From Methyloprofundus sp. (GTDB lineage: Bacteria; Pseudomonadota; Gammaproteobacteria; Methylococcales; Methylomonadaceae), in NCBI GenBank assembly GCA_013138555.1, contig WTCN01000189.1, forward strand, positions 1 to 14,933: DNA of 14,933 nt. Reading direction: 5' to 3'. The translations under genes were made by a program, and so were the position numbers. The notes under the pieces are model-generated. The model did no database searches and was not told the origin of the DNA. It was given only the letters and a program-made list of their open reading frames with translations. This document shows, piece by piece, positions 6,169 through 13,282 of the stretch (its first letter is position 1; the number at the start of each line of letters is the position of its first letter).

Positions 6169-7500
6169 CTATTTGTGATTTTCTAACTTTTTTTCTAAGT
6201 CCTCAATAGCTCTAAAGGCCAAGGTTTTTTCACCGATACGCCTTTGTATAAGCCAGCCGTCAGAGGCTAAACGCATTAAATCAGCCCGTGCTGTTGCATA
6301 AGCAATACGGTGACTGGTTTGGTGAGACTTAATCGAATATTCGTGGTTAGGATGGCGTAAGGCATGGCTTATTAGGCTGATTTCACGATGATTCAAATTT
6401 GTTTGTTTCAGCAATTTTTCTGCATCACTCAATTGTCTGGCCTTGCGATCTAAGTAAAGCTCTAAATCCTCTAGAGCCTGCCTGATCACTTCAAGTTGGT
6501 AATGGATAAAATAAGTTAAATCATTATCATCTGTTTCAGATTCCATATAAGACTTTCCGTATTTTGCCGGTGACTTTTTTAATATTCTGGAAATAGAAAT
6601 ATACTCAAACACCCAATAGCCTTGGCGTAACATTGCCCAATAAAATAAAGCGCGTGCTGTGCGCCCGTTACCATCCATAAAGGGATGTTCATAAGCTAAC
6701 CAGAAATGCAGAATAATAGCGCGTATAACGGGGTGTATGAAAGGCTGGTTTTCGGTATCGTTAGCAAAGTGGAATAAGGCATTAAGGCGTTTTCTTAAGT
6801 CTTTAGCGGGGGGTGGGGAATGTAATACCTGCATGGTTCGGTTGTCAACAACTTTTACGCGTTCTTCATCGGGTGATTGTATTCGCCCTGAGGCTGTGGG
6901 GTCATCCAGAGTTTCAATGGTTAAGGTATGGTGAATATCCATCAGTAAATCAAAGGTCAATGGTGAATCTTTAAGCTCCCTGATTTTTTCCATAGCAATA
7001 TAATTATTCATAATCATTTTTTCACTAGGGTCTTTTGGCTTGCGTTGGTTACGAATCATATCGACTGCATTTTGACGCGTAGTCGATGCGCCTTCTAGCT
7101 GGCTGGATGTGATAGCCTCCTCTATTAATGAATTAAAAATAAATCGGGTTCTATTTTCTTCACTCATGACAGGTGCTGATAAGCCGATCACTCCACCGCC
7201 TTGTGTATCTATTTTATGCAGCATAGAAAAGTCATTATCGGGTAGCATATAAACGAACGGTTGAGCTGATAGGTCTTTAAGGGGCAGTGCTTTGTATTGA
7301 TTAATCCGAGTTAATTTAATACCTAGCCACCATTGTTCGTGTGATAAATCATGAATAGGGGGCAAGTGCCTTAATTTATCCCAATGAATGTAACGGTTTT
7401 TATATAAAGGGGGGATTTTTAAACTTAAGATGCTTGGTATGTCTGCGCTATATTTATCTAAAAGGTCGCTTACTATCGGTGGGGTAGATGGCTTTTTCAT
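6169..7500 (-). CDS. Fic-family AMP-transferase-type protein (intact)
   Basis: A Fic/DOC-fold protein, 443 aa from ATG 7500. A TTG 27 bp upstream is also open but lies inside an inverted repeat, so I prefer the ATG. The order is: an N-terminal Fic extension; the inhibitory helix with S-x-x-x-E-G ('SSQLEGAST', residues 132-140); the Fic core with the intact catalytic motif 'HPFMDGNGRTAR' (272-283); and a C-terminal winged helix-turn-helix ('LNHREISLISHAL' to 'IAYATARADLMRLASDGWLIQRR', about 369-422). Known Fic proteins transfer AMP from ATP to Ser, Thr or Tyr hydroxyls of target proteins and are held inactive by the inhibitory Glu. The target here is unknown. The inhibitory motif is in the same chain, so no separate antitoxin is needed. 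The protein is complete, unlike its broken neighbour, and sits in a mobile-element remnant. The family is certain; the biological role is not. Confidence 0.9.
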   Translation of the reverse strand: MKKPSTPPIVSDLLDKYSADIPSILSLKIPPLYKNRYIHWDKLRHLPPIHDLSHEQWWLGIKLTRINQYKALPLKDLSAQPFVYMLPDNDFSMLHKIDTQGGGVIGLSAPVMSEENRTRFIFNSLIEEAITSSQLEGASTTRQNAVDMIRNQRKPKDPSEKMIMNNYIAMEKIRELKDSPLTFDLLMDIHHTLTIETLDDPTASGRIQSPDEERVKVVDNRTMQVLHSPPPAKDLRKRLNALFHFANDTENQPFIHPVIRAIILHFWLAYEHPFMDGNGRTARALFYWAMLRQGYWVFEYISISRILKKSPAKYGKSYMESETDDNDLTYFIHYQLEVIRQALEDLELYLDRKARQLSDAEKLLKQTNLNHREISLISHALRHPNHEYSIKSHQTSHRIAYATARADLMRLASDGWLIQRRIGEKTLAFRAIEDLEKKLENHK

Positions 7501-7518
7501 GCTGATGAATGTATCAAT

Positions 7519-7547
7519 ATTTATCAATTTATATTATTTTGATAAAT
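7519..7547. promoter_or_regulatory. Perfect 9-bp inverted repeat at the fic promoter
   Basis: ATTTATCAA (7519-7527) and TTGATAAAT (7539-7547) are perfect arms around 11 AT-only bases. The repeat lies 18 bp upstream of the fic ATG, where a repressor would block transcription. The C-terminal winged helix of the Fic protein itself is a plausible binder (inference). Confidence 0.5.
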
Positions 7548-7670
7548 AAAGTAACATTTGTATCAACACATGGCAATGTGGTGTAGTGACAAAAATAATT
7601 CGGGTAACATTTCAGCTAATATCTAAAGCGTTTAAATATAAACCCTGTAGAGAATTGGTACTTTGTAACT

Positions 7671-7852
7671 TTTTAGGTGGCATCCTTCATTTAGAACTAA
7701 AAGTAGTTGACACTTTTTAAATAAGCGATCGTCATCCTATGCTTCTAGCAGGAATCTTGCATAGACAAAGAGATTCCCGATAAAACAACTCGGGAATGAC
7801 GATAATAATGAAATGAAAGTGTAAACGGGTCAATGAAAGATGCCTTTTAGGT
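7671..7852. mobile_element. Palindromic MITE-like element (166 bp) with 8-bp direct repeats
   Basis: The element spans 7679-7844. Its ends are inverted repeats GGCATCCTTCATT and AATGAAAGATGCC (12 of 13 match), and similarity continues inward (GTTGACACTTT with GTTTACACTTT, CGTCATCC with CGTCATTCC). The core holds a perfect hairpin, ATTCCCGA/TCGGGAAT (7773-7780, 7790-7797). TTTTAGGT flanks both ends (7671-7678 and 7845-7852), as expected for an 8-bp target duplication. It has no coding capacity, so a transposase elsewhere would have to move it. Removing it restores a continuous integrase-like N-terminus. Eight-bp duplications occur in several IS families (for example ISL3, IS6, IS256), so the parent cannot be named. 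Confidence 0.75.
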
Positions 7853-7872
7853 GGTATAATCTTGGCCCTCAT
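7845..7872 (-). pseudogene. Remnant of a second integrase start
   Basis: On the minus strand ATG 7872 begins 'MRAKIIPPK', matching 'MTTKIIPPQ' of the intact integrase. At DNA level the 15 bases AGGTGGTATAATCTT and the 11 bases CATTTTTGATA are identical between 7849-7880 and the int start at 3333-3364, including the untranslated leader. After about nine codons the frame runs into the MITE; without the MITE it would read 'MRAKIIPPKKLQS' and then lose similarity. It has the same orientation as int and marks the right edge of the second, decayed element. Confidence 0.65.
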
Positions 7873-7922
7873 TTTTGATATTCCTGGCTACGAATTTAAG
7901 ACGGGATAGATTAAACTCGTAG

Positions 7923-7939
7923 GGTGCATTTCATGCACC
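7923..7939. repeat. Short hairpin repeat GGTGCAT-TTC-ATGCACC
   Basis: Perfect 7-bp arms with a 3-nt loop inside TAGGGTGCATTTCATGCACC. It resembles the small dispersed 'GTAGGGTGC...GCACC' palindromes common between genes in gammaproteobacteria (family memory, not searched). It lies 43 bp before the nucleotidyltransferase start. Confidence 0.5.
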
Positions 7940-7982
7940 ATAGAGTCACCAAAATCCATCAATATAGGGATAGAGATACAAA

Positions 7983-8921
7983 GTGACCGAATATCAAGCT
8001 AAAGATTTTATTCAGACTAAAGAAGGTCTGGTTTTTGCCGTGGTAGAACAAGGCTTGGAAAATGGAAAAGTACTGTGTTTTTTGCGCTATAGGAAGTATG
8101 GAGATGCCTGGCAAAAATTGGCGACCCAGCAAGCAAATGATTTATTAAAAACGCAATATCCCCAGTATTTATTTTTTTCAGCAGTAAAATCTGCTCATTT
8201 ACATGCTGTGGCTGTTGCCGATATTAGTATTCATCATCAACCCAGGCAGCGTTTACAGGTTATTTTAGCGAAACAGAATCCTGATAAGATTGAGCAGGAT
8301 TTGATTATCTTATGTCAGCTATTGCAAGCGCAAGCTATTTCGCTTCAAGATTTAGGTGTTACGGGGTCTTTGTTAATTGGTGCACAGAATTCAAGTTCAG
8401 ATATTGATCTTGTTGTTTATGGGAGAAAAATATTTCATCGACTTAGGGGGATTATCGGACAGTTGATAGCCGCTGATAAACTACAGAAACTGGATGAGTG
8501 TGCCTGGTTAGAGTCATATCAGCGTCGCTTATGTGACCTGAGTTATAGTGATTATGTCTGGCATGAACAACGAAAATATAATAAGGCACTCATTAATCAT
8601 CGTAAATTTGACCTTAATTTAATTGAGCAGCAAGCCGGGCATTTAGACTTAAGTTATCAGAAACAAGGGGCGACTGTTATTCAGGCACTTGTGACTGATG
8701 CACAATATGCTTTTGATTACCCCGCGAGGTTTCTGGTCGAGCATGATCAGCTAACGGAAGTTGTTTGTTATACGGCAACATACACCGGACAGGCAGAGCA
8801 GGGTGAAATGATTGAGGTGGCGGGTCAGCTAGAAATGTCTAGTACAGGTCAGCGGCGATTACTCGTCGGTTCAACGCGTGAGGCACAGGGAGAATATATT
8901 AAAGTGATCGCGGATTTATGA
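7983..8921 (+). CDS. Predicted nucleotidyltransferase
   Basis: A 312-aa protein starting at GTG 7983 with a weak purine-rich site upstream. The middle carries the nucleotidyltransferase signature 'GVTGSLLIGAQNSSSDIDLVVYG' (residues 125-147): a G-S motif followed by the metal-binding D-x-D of 'SDIDLVVYG'. The N-terminal 80 residues ('AKDFIQTKEGLVFAVVEQG', 'VLCFLRYRKYG') look like a beta-rich domain typical of a group of conserved predicted nucleotidyltransferases (COG1665-like, from memory). The C-terminal part ('FLVEHDQLTEVVCYTATYTGQAEQGEMIEVAGQLE') is beta-rich. There is no signal peptide, so it is cytoplasmic. Its stop overlaps the next start by 4 bp (ATGA), so it is translationally coupled to the HAD hydrolase. 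The substrate is unknown. It is the first gene of the conserved chromosomal part. Confidence 0.8.
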   Translation: MTEYQAKDFIQTKEGLVFAVVEQGLENGKVLCFLRYRKYGDAWQKLATQQANDLLKTQYPQYLFFSAVKSAHLHAVAVADISIHHQPRQRLQVILAKQNPDKIEQDLIILCQLLQAQAISLQDLGVTGSLLIGAQNSSSDIDLVVYGRKIFHRLRGIIGQLIAADKLQKLDECAWLESYQRRLCDLSYSDYVWHEQRKYNKALINHRKFDLNLIEQQAGHLDLSYQKQGATVIQALVTDAQYAFDYPARFLVEHDQLTEVVCYTATYTGQAEQGEMIEVAGQLEMSSTGQRRLLVGSTREAQGEYIKVIADL

Positions 8922-9586
8922 GTCAGTTACCTGATTTTAAGGCCATCATTTTTGATATGGATGGTCTGATTATAGATACCGAGACGACTTATTTTGCAGC
9001 ATGGCAGCAAGCTGCAACTGCGTTAGGCTACCATATTAGCGATTCATTTTGTGTCAGTTTGTCGGGGTTGGATTTTTCGCTTATTGAGGTAAAGTTAGCT
9101 GAATATTTTTCTGTAAGCTTTCCTTTTAAGGAGTTTTATAGCCTAAGTGCCAGGATTTGGCGTGCCCGTGCAGAACGTGAGGGGATTGCCGTTAAAAAGG
9201 GTGTTCATGATTTAGTGTCTGTGCTTCATGCGCGTGAGATTCCGTATTGCCTGGCAACTAATAGTCCAGAGTTAAATGCACGTGAATGTTTGCAATATGC
9301 TGCTGTGGATGATTTATTTACTAAAATGGTTTGTCGTGATCATGTGCAGATGCCAAAACCAGCACCGGATTTGTTTTTACAGGCGGCCAGAGTTTTACAG
9401 CAGCCGATTGAAAACTGTCTTGTTATTGAGGACTCTTTAATCGGTTTATTGGCGGCTAGTAATGCCAATGCCTTTTCGGTATTAGTGCCTTCTATGCCTG
9501 ATACAGATGGGAGAATGCAGGGATTAGCGGGTGTTGTTGTGAATGATTTAATTGAGCTGTCTGTGATGATAAAGCCTGCCTACTGA
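8918..9586 (+). CDS. HAD-superfamily hydrolase (beta-phosphoglucomutase/phosphatase-like)
   Basis: A 222-aa haloacid-dehalogenase hydrolase of subfamily IA. All four motifs are present: D13-x-D15 in 'FDMDGLIIDTE', T114/S116 in 'LATNSPE', K147 in 'MPKPAPD', and E171-D172 in 'VIEDSLIG'. A helical cap lies between motif I and motif II (about 20-90). Members remove phosphate from small phosphorylated metabolites or isomerise hexose phosphates through an Asp-phosphate intermediate. The motif I context 'DMDGLIIDTE' is shared with beta-phosphoglucomutase-like and sugar-phosphatase proteins, so the substrate is open. The start codon overlaps the previous stop (ATGA), which argues for joint expression with the nucleotidyltransferase. 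Cytoplasmic. Confidence 0.88.
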   Translation: MSQLPDFKAIIFDMDGLIIDTETTYFAAWQQAATALGYHISDSFCVSLSGLDFSLIEVKLAEYFSVSFPFKEFYSLSARIWRARAEREGIAVKKGVHDLVSVLHAREIPYCLATNSPELNARECLQYAAVDDLFTKMVCRDHVQMPKPAPDLFLQAARVLQQPIENCLVIEDSLIGLLAASNANAFSVLVPSMPDTDGRMQGLAGVVVNDLIELSVMIKPAY

Positions 9587-9594
9587 GGGTAATT

Positions 9595-10110
9595 ATGATA
9601 AAAAAAATCGTAGTAATCATTGTTGTAATGTTCTGTTCTTCTAGCTTTTCTCTCGCAGAGGAAATTTTTTTGACAACAGGCCAAAAGATTAGTCGTTCTC
9701 AATATATAGCTCTTGTTGAGATATTGGAAATTAACAAAGCTGACAAATTTATCGTTGAGGATAAGTATGTAGGGCAGTATCAAAAGTGGGTATTTAAAGT
9801 ATCAATTATACAAAATATCGTTGGCAAAACAAAAAGTGTTATTTATTTTGAAGCAAATGAACGACTTCGTCGTATTCCAAGTTTCCATACCTATGATATT
9901 AAAATAGGCCAAAGGTATTTTGTTTTTTTAAAAGAAAAAAATGGTAAATATGCTTTAACAGGTGATAGTAACCAGTTCATTGAGAATGCAGATGATCATA
10001 ATGTTTTTGTTGATTTCGAAGAAAAAAAGCCGAAAGCTATGATAAATCATTTCAATGATCGTGATTATATGCTGAGAATACGAGAATACCATAAAGATAT
10101 TAGTAAATAA
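9595..10110 (+). CDS. Secreted/periplasmic protein of unknown function
   Basis: A 171-aa protein with a clear signal peptide: 'MIKK', a hydrophobic stretch 'IVVIIVVMFCSSSFSLA' and probable cleavage before 'EEIFLT'. I do not recognise the mature part. It has alternating beta-like segments ('QYIALVEILEI', 'QKWVFKVSIIQNIVG', 'SVIYFEANE') and 'IGQRYFVFLKEKNGKYALTGDSNQF'. This order resembles small OB-fold/NTR-type extracellular domains, but that is only an impression. The tail is charged. A GAGGG ribosome binding site overlaps the stop of the HAD gene, 8 bp away, so read-through expression is likely. The gene is visibly more AT-rich than its neighbours and rich in Lys, Ile and Phe, which suggests later acquisition. 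Confidence 0.7.
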   Translation: MIKKIVVIIVVMFCSSSFSLAEEIFLTTGQKISRSQYIALVEILEINKADKFIVEDKYVGQYQKWVFKVSIIQNIVGKTKSVIYFEANERLRRIPSFHTYDIKIGQRYFVFLKEKNGKYALTGDSNQFIENADDHNVFVDFEEKKPKAMINHFNDRDYMLRIREYHKDISK

Positions 10111-10157
10111 TATAATGTAGTTCGTAGAGGGTGTGCTAATTTTTTAAAACTCGGTAG

Positions 10158-10182
10158 GGTGGGCAATGCTTTTCTGTCCACC
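10158..10182. repeat. GGTGGGCA/TGTCCACC hairpin repeat
   Basis: GGTGGGCA (10158-10165) pairs with TGTCCACC (10175-10182) with one G-T pair and a 9-nt loop, within TCGGTAGGGTGGGCA. It resembles the dispersed 'GTAGGGTGGGCA...TGCCCACC' palindromes of gammaproteobacteria. It sits in the 225-bp gap before proA, which has no gene. Confidence 0.45.
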
Positions 10183-10335
10183 AGCCTAACTTGCATTAAT
10201 ACTATCTAAATAGTGTCTGTAGAGCATATAATGTGCGATTAAATATCTGCTTCCTGCGCAAGAGCGTTAATAGCATTAAGCAACGTGCACTCAATAGCTT
10301 TGATTGTATGGGAAAGAGAAAAAATTAGGTAAGAA

Positions 10336-11592
10336 ATGAATATTAAAGAATATATGACTGGGCTGGGTCAGCAAGCTAAAGTGGCGGGGCGTGAAGTCAG
10401 CCGAGCTGAGTCGGGTCAGAAAAATGCGGCATTATTGGCGATTGCCGAACAACTGGCCAGTCAATCCGCTTATCTGGCTGAAGAAAATGCCAAAGATTTA
10501 CAGGCAGGTCGAGAAAAAGGTTTAGATGCGGCGTTATTAGACAGATTAGAATTAACGCCTGGCAGAATTCAGGCAATGATAGACGGCTTAAAAGAAGTCG
10601 CCGCTTTGCCTGATCCTGTCGGCGCAATATCAGATTTGAACTATCGTCCTAGTGGCATTCAAGTCGGGAAAATGCGTGTACCTCTGGGTGTGATTGGGAT
10701 TATTTATGAATCACGTCCAAATGTTACCATTGATGCGGCGGCATTATGCTTAAAATCAGGTAATGCCTGTATTTTACGCGGCGGCTCTGAGTCGATTCAT
10801 TCTAATAAAGCGATTGCCAGTTGTATTGCCAAAGGTTTAGCCAGTGTTGGTTTACCCGTAGAAGCCGTACAGGTGGTGGAAACTACAGATAGGGCAGCCG
10901 TCGGTGAATTAATTACCTTATCTGAGTATGTTGATGTGATTGTTCCTCGCGGGGGTAAAAACCTGATCGCACGTATTTCAGCAGAAGCGACGATTGCAGT
11001 GATTAAACATTTAGATGGTATTTGCCATGTCTATATTGATGATCATGCGGATCTGGAAAAAGCGGTTAATATTGCCGTCAATGCAAAAACACATCGCTAT
11101 GGTGTGTGTAATGCTATGGAAACCTTGCTGGTGGCTGAGTCAGTTGCGACCGCAGTATTGCCTGAATTGGCGGCTGAATATAAAACGGCAGGTGTCGAGT
11201 TACGCGGTTGCCTGAAAACCTGTTCTATCGTACCGGATTGTACCCGTGCAACGGAGGAAGATTGGGCAACAGAATATTTAGCGCCTGTTTTATCCATTAA
11301 GGTGGTTGCCGATATTGATGAGGCAATGATACATATTAATGAGTTTAGTTCAGGTCATACGGAATCAATTATCACTGAAAACTATACCTTGGCACGGCGT
11401 TTTTTACGCGAAGTGGATTCCAGTTCGGTGATGGTGAATGCATCAACGCGTTTTGCTGATGGCTTTGAATATGGTTTAGGAGCTGAAATCGGGATTAGTA
11501 CCGATAAATTACATGCGCGTGGCCCGGTTGGCCTGGAAGGTTTAACCAGCTTAAAGTATGTTGTCCTCGGAGATGGACATATCCGTCAGTAA
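10336..11592 (+). CDS. proA: Glutamate-5-semialdehyde dehydrogenase (gamma-glutamyl phosphate reductase)
   Basis: The 418-aa length is normal for ProA. It catalyses the NADPH-dependent reduction of gamma-glutamyl phosphate to glutamate-5-semialdehyde, the second step of proline synthesis, in the cytoplasm. Family marks: 'RVPLGVIGIIYESRPNVTIDAAALCLKSGNA' split across residues 114-144 (nucleotide-binding region), 'RGGSESIHSN' (148-157), 'VIVPRGGKNLI' (201-211), 'HLDGICHVYID' (225-235), and the catalytic Cys in 'GVCNAMETLLV' (C258). The C-terminal 'NASTRFADGFEYGLGAEIGIST' is diagnostic. The ATG has AGGTAAGA just upstream. No proB is in the window. The nadD start follows its stop directly, so the two genes form an operon. 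Confidence 0.97.
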   Translation: MNIKEYMTGLGQQAKVAGREVSRAESGQKNAALLAIAEQLASQSAYLAEENAKDLQAGREKGLDAALLDRLELTPGRIQAMIDGLKEVAALPDPVGAISDLNYRPSGIQVGKMRVPLGVIGIIYESRPNVTIDAAALCLKSGNACILRGGSESIHSNKAIASCIAKGLASVGLPVEAVQVVETTDRAAVGELITLSEYVDVIVPRGGKNLIARISAEATIAVIKHLDGICHVYIDDHADLEKAVNIAVNAKTHRYGVCNAMETLLVAESVATAVLPELAAEYKTAGVELRGCLKTCSIVPDCTRATEEDWATEYLAPVLSIKVVADIDEAMIHINEFSSGHTESIITENYTLARRFLREVDSSSVMVNASTRFADGFEYGLGAEIGISTDKLHARGPVGLEGLTSLKYVVLGDGHIRQ

Positions 11593-12210
11593 ATGATTGG
11601 TATCTATGGGGGAACGTTTAATCCCATACATTACGGGCACTTAAGAACAGCACTGGAAGTCAGTGAGATTTTTGCTCTGGATGAAATGCGTTTATTGCCC
11701 TGTGCACAACCCGCTCATCGGGCGGAACCTGAGGTTAGTGCTGCCATGCGTTTACAAATGTTGCAACTGGCAGTCAAGGGTACAGCGGCATTGCAAATCG
11801 ATACGCGAGAATTGCAGCGGGCAGGGCCATCCTATATGGTTGATACGCTGGCTTCAATTCGCGCAGATATTGCACGACTCCCTTTAATATTATTTATCGG
11901 CAGCGATGCATTTAATGGCTTGACTAGCTGGCATCGTTGGCAGAAGCTGAGCGATTATGCCCATATTGTGGTGATGACACGTCCTGGTTTTACGCCTGAT
12001 CCCTTGCCGGATTTTTACACTGATAAACGCGTTGATGATAGACATTCGTTAAAATCCTGTCCTAGTGGTAAAATCTATTTCCAGCAAGTGACACAATTGG
12101 ATATTTCAGCAACGGCTATACGCCAAATGTTTGCTGAGAATAAAAGTGCCCGTTTTTTATTGCCTGAATCGGTTATTGAATATATACAGGCAAAACGGCT
12201 ATATACATAG
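11593..12210 (+). CDS. nadD: Nicotinate-mononucleotide adenylyltransferase
   Basis: A 205-aa enzyme that transfers AMP from ATP to nicotinate mononucleotide, giving deamido-NAD, in NAD synthesis. The N-terminal nucleotidyltransferase motif is 'GIYGGTFNPIHYGH' (residues 3-16), with the (H/T)xGH signature as 'HYGH'. 'LPCAQPAHR' and 'SYMVDTL' are typical of NadD, 'FIGSDAFNGLTSWHRW' matches the substrate-binding region, and the C-terminal 'ISATAIRQ' gives the second ATP-binding motif. The ATG begins directly after the proA TAA with no gap, so translation is coupled. The proA-nadD-rsfS order is common in gammaproteobacteria. Confidence 0.96.
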   Translation: MIGIYGGTFNPIHYGHLRTALEVSEIFALDEMRLLPCAQPAHRAEPEVSAAMRLQMLQLAVKGTAALQIDTRELQRAGPSYMVDTLASIRADIARLPLILFIGSDAFNGLTSWHRWQKLSDYAHIVVMTRPGFTPDPLPDFYTDKRVDDRHSLKSCPSGKIYFQQVTQLDISATAIRQMFAENKSARFLLPESVIEYIQAKRLYT

Positions 12211-12363
12211 CCGTGTAAAATTATTTTAACAATATGATATAACATCTGAATAACTGTAGAGATTCCAGAGTTTAATGCTAAAAACGCTGCATTCGCTGTG
12301 GTAAACATGTTAAATCATTGATGCTCGATTACTTCGAGTCAAAGAAAGAATAAAGGAAATTGA

Positions 12364-12723
12364 ATGCAAGAAGATGAATTATTAGCCCTTGTGACTGATG
12401 TATTAGATGAACGTAAAGCAGAAAATATCACTACCATTGATGTCATAGGCAAAACCAGTTTTACTGATTATATGGTGGTTGCGACGGGAACATCTGAGCG
12501 ACATATTAAGGCCTTATGTAATTATGTGGCTGTCGCGTTAAAAGAAAAAGGAATCGCTCCCCGAGGTATAGAGGGTGCGCAAGGGTCTGAATGGGTATTA
12601 ATGGATTTAGGTGACGTTATTTTGCATGTTATGACGGCTCAAACGCGTGAATTTTATCAGCTGGAAAAGCTCTGGAGTGTTGAGAATACTCAGGACAATG
12701 ATGAAGAAATTTACGATGAATAA
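12364..12723 (+). CDS. rsfS: Ribosomal silencing factor RsfS
   Basis: A 119-aa RsfS/Iojap-family protein. It binds ribosomal protein uL14 on the 50S subunit and blocks joining of the subunits when nutrients are short. Diagnostic segments: 'DVIGKTSFTDYMVVATGTSERHIKAL' split over residues 26-51, 'GIEGAQGSEWVLMDLGDVILHVM' (62-84) and 'REFYQLEKLW' (90-99). AAGGAAAT precedes the ATG. A 153-bp gap separates it from nadD, so it may have its own promoter. The usual following gene, rlmH, is absent; a DUF3617-type gene overlaps its 3' end instead. Confidence 0.96.
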   Translation: MQEDELLALVTDVLDERKAENITTIDVIGKTSFTDYMVVATGTSERHIKALCNYVAVALKEKGIAPRGIEGAQGSEWVLMDLGDVILHVMTAQTREFYQLEKLWSVENTQDNDEEIYDE

Positions 12724-13135
12724 AAAATTTATTATAACGCTACTGCTGTCTTCAGGACTATCGACTGCTTACGCACAAACACCGGATATTAAAGAGGGCT
12801 TATGGGAAATAAGCTCTCAGGCTAGTATTGTAGAGATGCCGATGCAAATGCCCGCATTGACTCAGGAGCAGTGTTTTACCAAACAAAGCATGAGTCCGGA
12901 AAATATCCTGCAACAAAACAATTGCCAGATAAATAATATGGATATTCAGCCAGACCGGGCAAACTGGAGTATGACTTGCCAGCAAGAAGGTATGACCATG
13001 CAAGGTTCCGGGAATATTAAGTATCAGAAAACAAGTTTTTCAGGTGTATTTGATTTGACCATGTCAGGTGGGTCAGAAGGTGCGATGCATATGCACACCG
13101 AACTTAAAGGGCGGTATATCGGGAAGTGTCCTTAG
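12701..13135 (+). CDS. DUF3617-family exported protein
   Basis: A small exported protein with a signal peptide ('MNKKFIITLLLSSGLSTAYA', cleavage before 'QTPDIKEGLWE'). The mature part has the DUF3617 pattern: 'IKEGLWEISSQ' at the start, 'MPMQMPALTQEQCFTK' with a conserved Cys, 'NCQI', 'WSMTCQQEGMTMQGSGNIKY', and a final 'LKGRYIGKCP'. Four or five Cys suggest disulfides in the periplasm. The molecular function of the family is unknown. Two starts are plausible. ATG 12701 has AGGA 5 nt upstream, which I chose; ATG 12716 gives the most compact signal peptide. Either way it overlaps the end of rsfS (by 23 or 8 bp), so it is probably coupled to it. Confidence 0.82.
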   Translation: MKKFTMNKKFIITLLLSSGLSTAYAQTPDIKEGLWEISSQASIVEMPMQMPALTQEQCFTKQSMSPENILQQNNCQINNMDIQPDRANWSMTCQQEGMTMQGSGNIKYQKTSFSGVFDLTMSGGSEGAMHMHTELKGRYIGKCP

Positions 13136-13158
13136 GAATCTTTACTATTTCTAACTCA

Positions 13159-13191
13159 TTAGCCTATATGAGAGTTACTTGTGTAGGCTAA
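13159..13191. repeat. Hairpin between the DUF3617 gene and dapA
   Basis: TTAGCCTA (13159-13166) and TAGGCTAA (13184-13191) pair perfectly with a 17-nt loop, 24 bp after the stop. There is no T-run after it, so it is a weak terminator candidate; it could also protect the mRNA end. Confidence 0.4.
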
Positions 13192-13238
13192 ATACTAACA
13201 ATGCGGCTTTATTTCATGCCCGCTTCCTAGTATTTCGT

Positions 13239-13244
13239 TATAAT
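13239..13244 (+). promoter_or_regulatory. Candidate -10 box of the dapA promoter
   Basis: TATAAT at 13239-13244 lies 39 bp before the dapA start. No good -35 stands 16-18 bp upstream, so this is a partial promoter prediction. Independent expression of dapA from here is plausible given the 147-bp gap. Confidence 0.4.
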
Positions 13245-13282
13245 ACTTTCCATATTGTTTTAATATTTTTTGAGAGTTTTTC

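Noticed and set aside
7501..7527. TTG start giving a 452-aa Fic protein
   Set aside because: The TTG lies inside a perfect inverted repeat and has no ribosome binding site; ATG 7500 is simpler.
9580..9783. Minus-strand 67-aa ORF and similar short ORFs opposite proA, nadD and rsfS
   Set aside because: They are antisense to well-supported genes and show no ribosome binding site or domain pattern.
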